DNA from: Membranipora membranacea
Lineage: Eukaryota > Bryozoa > Gymnolaemata > Cheilostomatida > Membraniporidae
NCBI GenBank assembly: GCA_914767715.1
Contig: OU612073.1
Span: 25,234,001-25,298,000, forward strand
Length of the DNA stretch: 64,000 nucleotides
Direction of reading: 5' to 3'
The notes beneath the pieces are model-generated. The model was given only the letters and a program-made list of their open reading frames with translations, had not been told where the DNA came from and did no database searches. The position numbers and the translations under genes are program-made. Every line of letters starts with the position of its first letter. The stretch's first letter is position 1. Positions 60,301 to 64,000 of this stretch are shown piece after piece.

Positions 60301-63300
60301 ACAATTACAGAAAATGTTGTTTGTCTACAAAAAAAGTCTAAGTTGAGCTGTTGTTTCCATGATCTTTGAGGTGACAGTCAGAATTGAGATGGGACGATAG
60401 TTATTCAATCACAAAAAATATTCTATTGAACACATTGTCATGACTTTTGGGCCCTTCTGTTCTCATAGTAAAGAAAATAAAGTTGCGAGAAAAAACCCGG
60501 TTAAGATTCAACACTAGAGTTTTATGGAATCTAATTGAGGAAACACAGTTCAACTTTCCATGAATTTTCTTGACCTCAAAAACAAAAATTGTTTGCCAAA
60601 TAAATTAGTCACAAGGTTATTTCATGGAAACTCAACAAGGAAATTTAGTGATTCTAAATGAGAAGGCCGCCTGGGTTGTGATCACCATAGCAGAAGTAGG
60701 CACAGCTGTGTCAAATATTTGATATTGCATCAAACAGACATCAGATCAAAAGCTGCAAATCATCCAACCAGAAATACCGAGAAAAATATGGCCTGACTCA
60801 CAAGTACATGAGAGCACTTTTTTTCTTTAGATCGTGTCGGGGGCTTTATCTGTGCTGAGAGTACAAAAGTACATCTCTGAGCCAACCGAACACATATACA
60901 TTATATATATATATACATTATATATATATATATACATTATATATATATATATAACTCAAAGTAATAAGGTAGCAGTAAAACAAGCAAATAAGCATGTAAA
61001 GGAACATATAAATAAAATGTATAAGTATGTATAAGTATGTATAAGTATGTATAAGTACGTATAAGTATGTATAAGTACGTATAAGTATGTATAAGTACAT
61101 CAGTATTTTGAATGTAACTCACCATTTTAGGACTGAACGTGCGACCATTAAGTAACTCCCCGATGTACATCAGCTGTGAAGGCTGGGAATGCCTTATCAG
61201 ATGTGTTTTTATACCTCCATAAGCAGCTAAATAATCATCTAGTATTCTAACAAAACAACAAAGTAATGGATATTGTTTTTTGTTATGGCGGATACCTGCT
61301 TCTGTCGGCATCTCAACACGTCCACCGACTATATCTTCTAATAACTTATATCTGTCATATATTGAAAAGTTGGGGTTTAGTCCATCTGACTAGCCAAATT
61401 TGACCAATCGGTCCATTTGTGGACCAGGGATGGTCGCAACAAGAGCACCATGTAATGCTGATATAACTGAGAGCTGAGAGGAGTAACTCACTGTTGGTCT
61501 TGTTTACCGGTTTGTATCCACTCTTTAAGTAGATACTCATAGTAACTGTCACCTCTAGCCCCGAGACTTATTGTCGCTGTGTCTCTAAGTTTTCCTGTTT
61601 GAGCATTTATAAATATAGGAATGAGGCCTTGCTTTTTTTGCTGATTATGAACATGCCGCCTCACTTTGCCAACAGCATCCTGTGTGCAAAAAAAGAACGC
61701 TATCAAGTAAACTGCAAAGTTCTGGAAACTATATACTATTGATACTACCTGATTCTATTGGAGGGGGTTAAGTCTCATTTATACTCTCGGCCGCAAAATC
61801 TATCAGATTATTGGTTGCTATCAGTGAACTTCCACGGCACTATTGGCGGCCTGACGGGTCTTCATATCCTCAGATTATATCAATGATATGATGACTGGTG
61901 GAGCGATATGACAATGTAAATACATACAGACATGTAGGCCTAGTGGTCGATGAAAAATCTGAAAGATCCTCAAAAAAAGATTGGCCTCTGCAGCCCAATC
62001 ATATCCAGAGATCTGAGAATGTTATTTTATCTCAATGCAAACCTTATATTTTTTATCCCCTGTGACATAGCTCAGGTCATTGAACTCCAGCTGTATAGTA
62101 GTTACTTCACTTGTGGAAGAGTCAGGTCCCCAACGCGGGGCATGGGCCTTACCCGACTTTATATTCACATCAGAATAAGGAACACCGGACTGTGTATCAA
62201 ATGCTGGCATCATCCTATTCCCTAAATCTACCTGTAATTGGATACAAAACAAGCTATAAACCCACAGATTTGTTTGATTTATAAGTTAGTTGTCTTCTCA
62301 TAATACAATGGGGAAACAACTCTGGACAGAAACAAATTTTACTCATAATAACATTTCTAGAAATATTTGAGGAGAATACGATGACTGAGAACGAAGAGCA
62401 TTAGCAGACATTGAGGAAATGTTTCACATCATCTCATAATCTTAATTTGATAAGAGAGTTGATGAGGAGATATTATTAATAGACATGAAATATATTAAAC
62501 AAATAATTCAACAGTGATCTGAAACAGTATAACAATTTGTTTTAGTTTTCAAATATGGACTGAATGGCAAAACTAGTCAAGCACCAAAAGCATAGCAAGA
62601 ACGTCTCAGGAAGACAATCTGATTAAAATCCCATCATTTACCCGGATGAGATCGGCTAAAAATTAGGATATCACTTACGATATTGAAGGCTCAACAGAAT
62701 TCTCGTTCAGCATTTTCAGTTTGCCGAAGTTAAATCTACAGCATACTTACAGCTTTATCAAGGAAGAGTTTATCGTTAGATAGATGATATGTACTGAGTA
62801 GTCCTCCTAACACTCGGATAGTTGTCTCAAATAGATTAACATCCCCCTTCTCATAACTCAGTGACTTATCTACCCATTCTCGAGCCTCAGAAAACTCTGC
62901 ACAAAATAAGAATTATATCAGCCTGAAGAAATGTGTGCATCCATCTTATGGTGTATGCGGATATCCTTCTTAATTAGGCTGAAAAAAGGCTCCATACAAT
63001 ATAACACTAACCCTGAGTAAGGCCCATGATATACATGATATGTACGCTTACCCTGAGTAAGGCCCATGATATACATTGTATCGAGCGAGTCTATAAGGGT
63101 CAGACCCAGATCAAACCATGTATGGCTTGTCTTACTGATAGGCTTTAGTTGATCCTTCCCCCAGGCATGCTCTTTATAAGCCTTCCAGGAGTGTTTGAAT
63201 GCGCTCACCACTGCATTCTGTCGATCATTTGTCGGACCTGGAAAGACAAGAGTCAAGAAATTCTGATGAAAAAAACAATGGTTGAGAGGATAGAGGTTTT

Positions 63301-63801
63301 CCAAAAGTTGTACTAGCCAGCTGCCAATACATATTACAGCTTGCACGCATATCTGTTATGCACTGATCATGAAAAACTGTCAAGCACCAAGATCTTCTTT
63401 ACTGCAAATATAATGGGATTTGTAATTGCATTCGGGCCTAATTGCATGCTCCTTTAGCTTGTAATGCCTTGCATGGAGAATATATTATAATTGTGACACG
63501 CCAAGGTACTAACATCCACATTTTAAGAAAAACTTGAACAATTTTGTTGCAATGGTATTGCAATATCTGCTTGAAGTTACTGCGAGCCAATCGGGAGACA
63601 AACAGCAAACAACTAACCTTCAAATGAACCTCTACCATCAGAACCTGCATCATCATGGCCGTCATCATCTACATTATCATTGGCCGGTCCAAGCTCCTCC
63701 TCAGCAGGTCGGGGGTCATCATCACCTCCCTCTTTGCCATTATCGATTTTCCTAATGTCTTCTGATCTTGTGTTAACTTCCTTGGCAACATCATCATGGT
63801 T
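57259..63801 (-). CDS. MAN1B1: GH47 alpha-1,2-mannosidase, ER mannosidase I type, partial at 5' end
   Basis: Nine exons: 63801-63618, 63237-63052, 62896-62751, 62231-62043, 61679-61492, 61246-61123, 58806-58612, 58199-58008 and 57399-57259. The sum is 1545 bp in one frame, 514 residues plus stop; the cytoplasmic, membrane and early stem part lies beyond 64000. The first visible exon is an acidic stem ([16 protein letters not shown]). The catalytic domain follows: [48 protein letters not shown] (first catalytic Glu), [32 protein letters not shown] (catalytic Asp), [38 protein letters not shown] (catalytic Glu), and NTEAH near the end (Thr that binds Ca2+ in the family). The enzyme trims one mannose from Man9GlcNAc2 in the early secretory pathway for folding control. 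Both cysteines of the conserved disulfide are absent. MAN1B1 fits better than Golgi MAN1A by these motifs, but a phylogeny would settle it. Confidence 0.88.
58283..58316. repeat. Perfect 34-bp palindrome
   Basis: CAGCCTGTCTTGACAAG is followed at once by its exact reverse complement, with no loop. It lies in an intron of the mannosidase gene. Confidence 0.95.
58835..58935. repeat. AT-rich microsatellite (GTATAT/ATACAT) with self-complementary halves
   Basis: A run of GTATATAAGTATAT units followed by its inverse (ACATATACATATAC), in a mannosidase intron. Could form a cruciform. Confidence 0.8.
59181..59277. repeat. C-rich minisatellite (ACAGAGCAGACCCCCC, about 5-6 copies)
   Basis: Strongly C-skewed short array with unequal C runs, in a mannosidase intron. 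The Gly-rich minus-strand frame across it is an artefact of the repeat. Confidence 0.85.
59830..60420 (-). mobile_element. Decayed jockey/CR1-like LINE reverse transcriptase in a mannosidase intron
   Basis: Minus-strand pieces in the right order: [20 protein letters not shown] (near 60403-60345), [12 protein letters not shown], the motif A relic DFSQAFDTI (about 60192-60165), GPILF-like and [10 protein letters not shown], and the motif C relic LFADDTN (about 59990-59971). ST-rich and FQFLFQTLC segments follow. Frame changes and stops separate them, so it is not coding. Confidence 0.7.
60896..61100. repeat. TA microsatellites and a 10-bp GTATAAGTAT repeat next to a mannosidase exon
   Basis: Two (TA)n blocks (60904-60952) are followed by about eight copies of GTATGTATAA-type decamers (61018-61098), ending about 24 bases short of the exon end at 61123 and so inside the intron just after its donor. 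The Tyr-rich frames here are repeat artefacts. Confidence 0.8.
63011..63076 (-). repeat. 40-bp direct duplication covering a mannosidase splice donor
   Basis: CCCTGAGTAAGGCCCATGAT begins at 63011 and again at 63051. The second carries the used exon end (donor GTAAGC after 63052); the first brings another GTTAGT donor 40 bp into the intron. Confidence 0.8.
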
Positions 63802-64000
63802 CTGCAGAATCAAAATACACCAAAAACTTAATATCTGGGTGAGAGCCGAGTCGCATATTTCGTTGTGCGATTTATGAGTAGATTATGTAAATATTCGGGT
63901 AAGAGAAGATTCTAAGCAGCCTTAACATTGCATAGTGGAATTTAATCATAAGTGGGAGCCAGACAAAGAAAGACTAACAGCTAGGAATACATACTTGAAT

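Noticed and set aside
61290-61348. Possible extra mannosidase exon ([17 protein letters not shown])
   Set aside because: It has an acceptor and a GTATCC donor, but its end phase does not fit the next exon, and joining 61492 directly to 61246 restores the family sequence.

Overview
The window looks like nuclear DNA from an invertebrate animal. It is AT-rich, its genes carry many short exons with GT/AG borders, and it is full of minisatellites, SINEs, LINE remnants and inverted-repeat elements. The two short-chain collagens of the spongin / collagen C4 type make a sponge the best guess. Similar genes occur in other invertebrates, so the phylum is an inference. Nothing prokaryotic is visible.

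Four protein-coding genes can be built exon by exon, all on the minus strand. In each, the exon phases agree and the summed exon lengths are consistent with one open frame. (1) At 361-12805, continuing past base 1, lies a MUC4-like gene: signal peptide, a 1.3 kilo-residue Thr/Pro/Trp mucin repeat in one giant exon, then NIDO, AMOP and the start of a VWD domain. (2) and (3) At 34963-42967 and 47078-50667 are two tandem paralogues of a secreted short-chain collagen: signal peptide with coiled coil, linker, Gly-X-Y exons (several of 54 bp or small multiples of 9), and the C4-type globular tail. (4) At 57259-63801, continuing past base 64000, is a GH47 alpha-1,2-mannosidase of the ER mannosidase I type (MAN1B1). 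All three catalytic acids are present, but both cysteines of the family disulfide appear to be lost.

Between these genes, 13-34 kb is a repeat-rich region with no convincing host gene. It holds tRNA-derived SINEs (one with a clear target-site duplication), a recent 923-bp tandem duplication, the C-terminal part of a LINE with an R2-type nuclease signature, a jockey/CR1-like LINE reverse transcriptase with one frameshift, older LINE fragments, and several foldback or palindromic elements. A 4.2-kb array of a 26-bp minisatellite fills 52.3-56.5 kb between collagen B and the mannosidase. A 412-bp hAT-type MITE carrying a tRNA-like segment and three tandem hairpins lies just upstream of collagen B.

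The genes form no operon. The likely shared theme is the secretory and extracellular world: a mucin-like surface protein, two extracellular collagens, and an N-glycan-trimming enzyme. That link is only thematic. The largest open frames in the window, at 8.9-12.8 kb and 52.2-56.6 kb, lie in minisatellite DNA, and only the minus-strand Thr-rich one is supported as coding.
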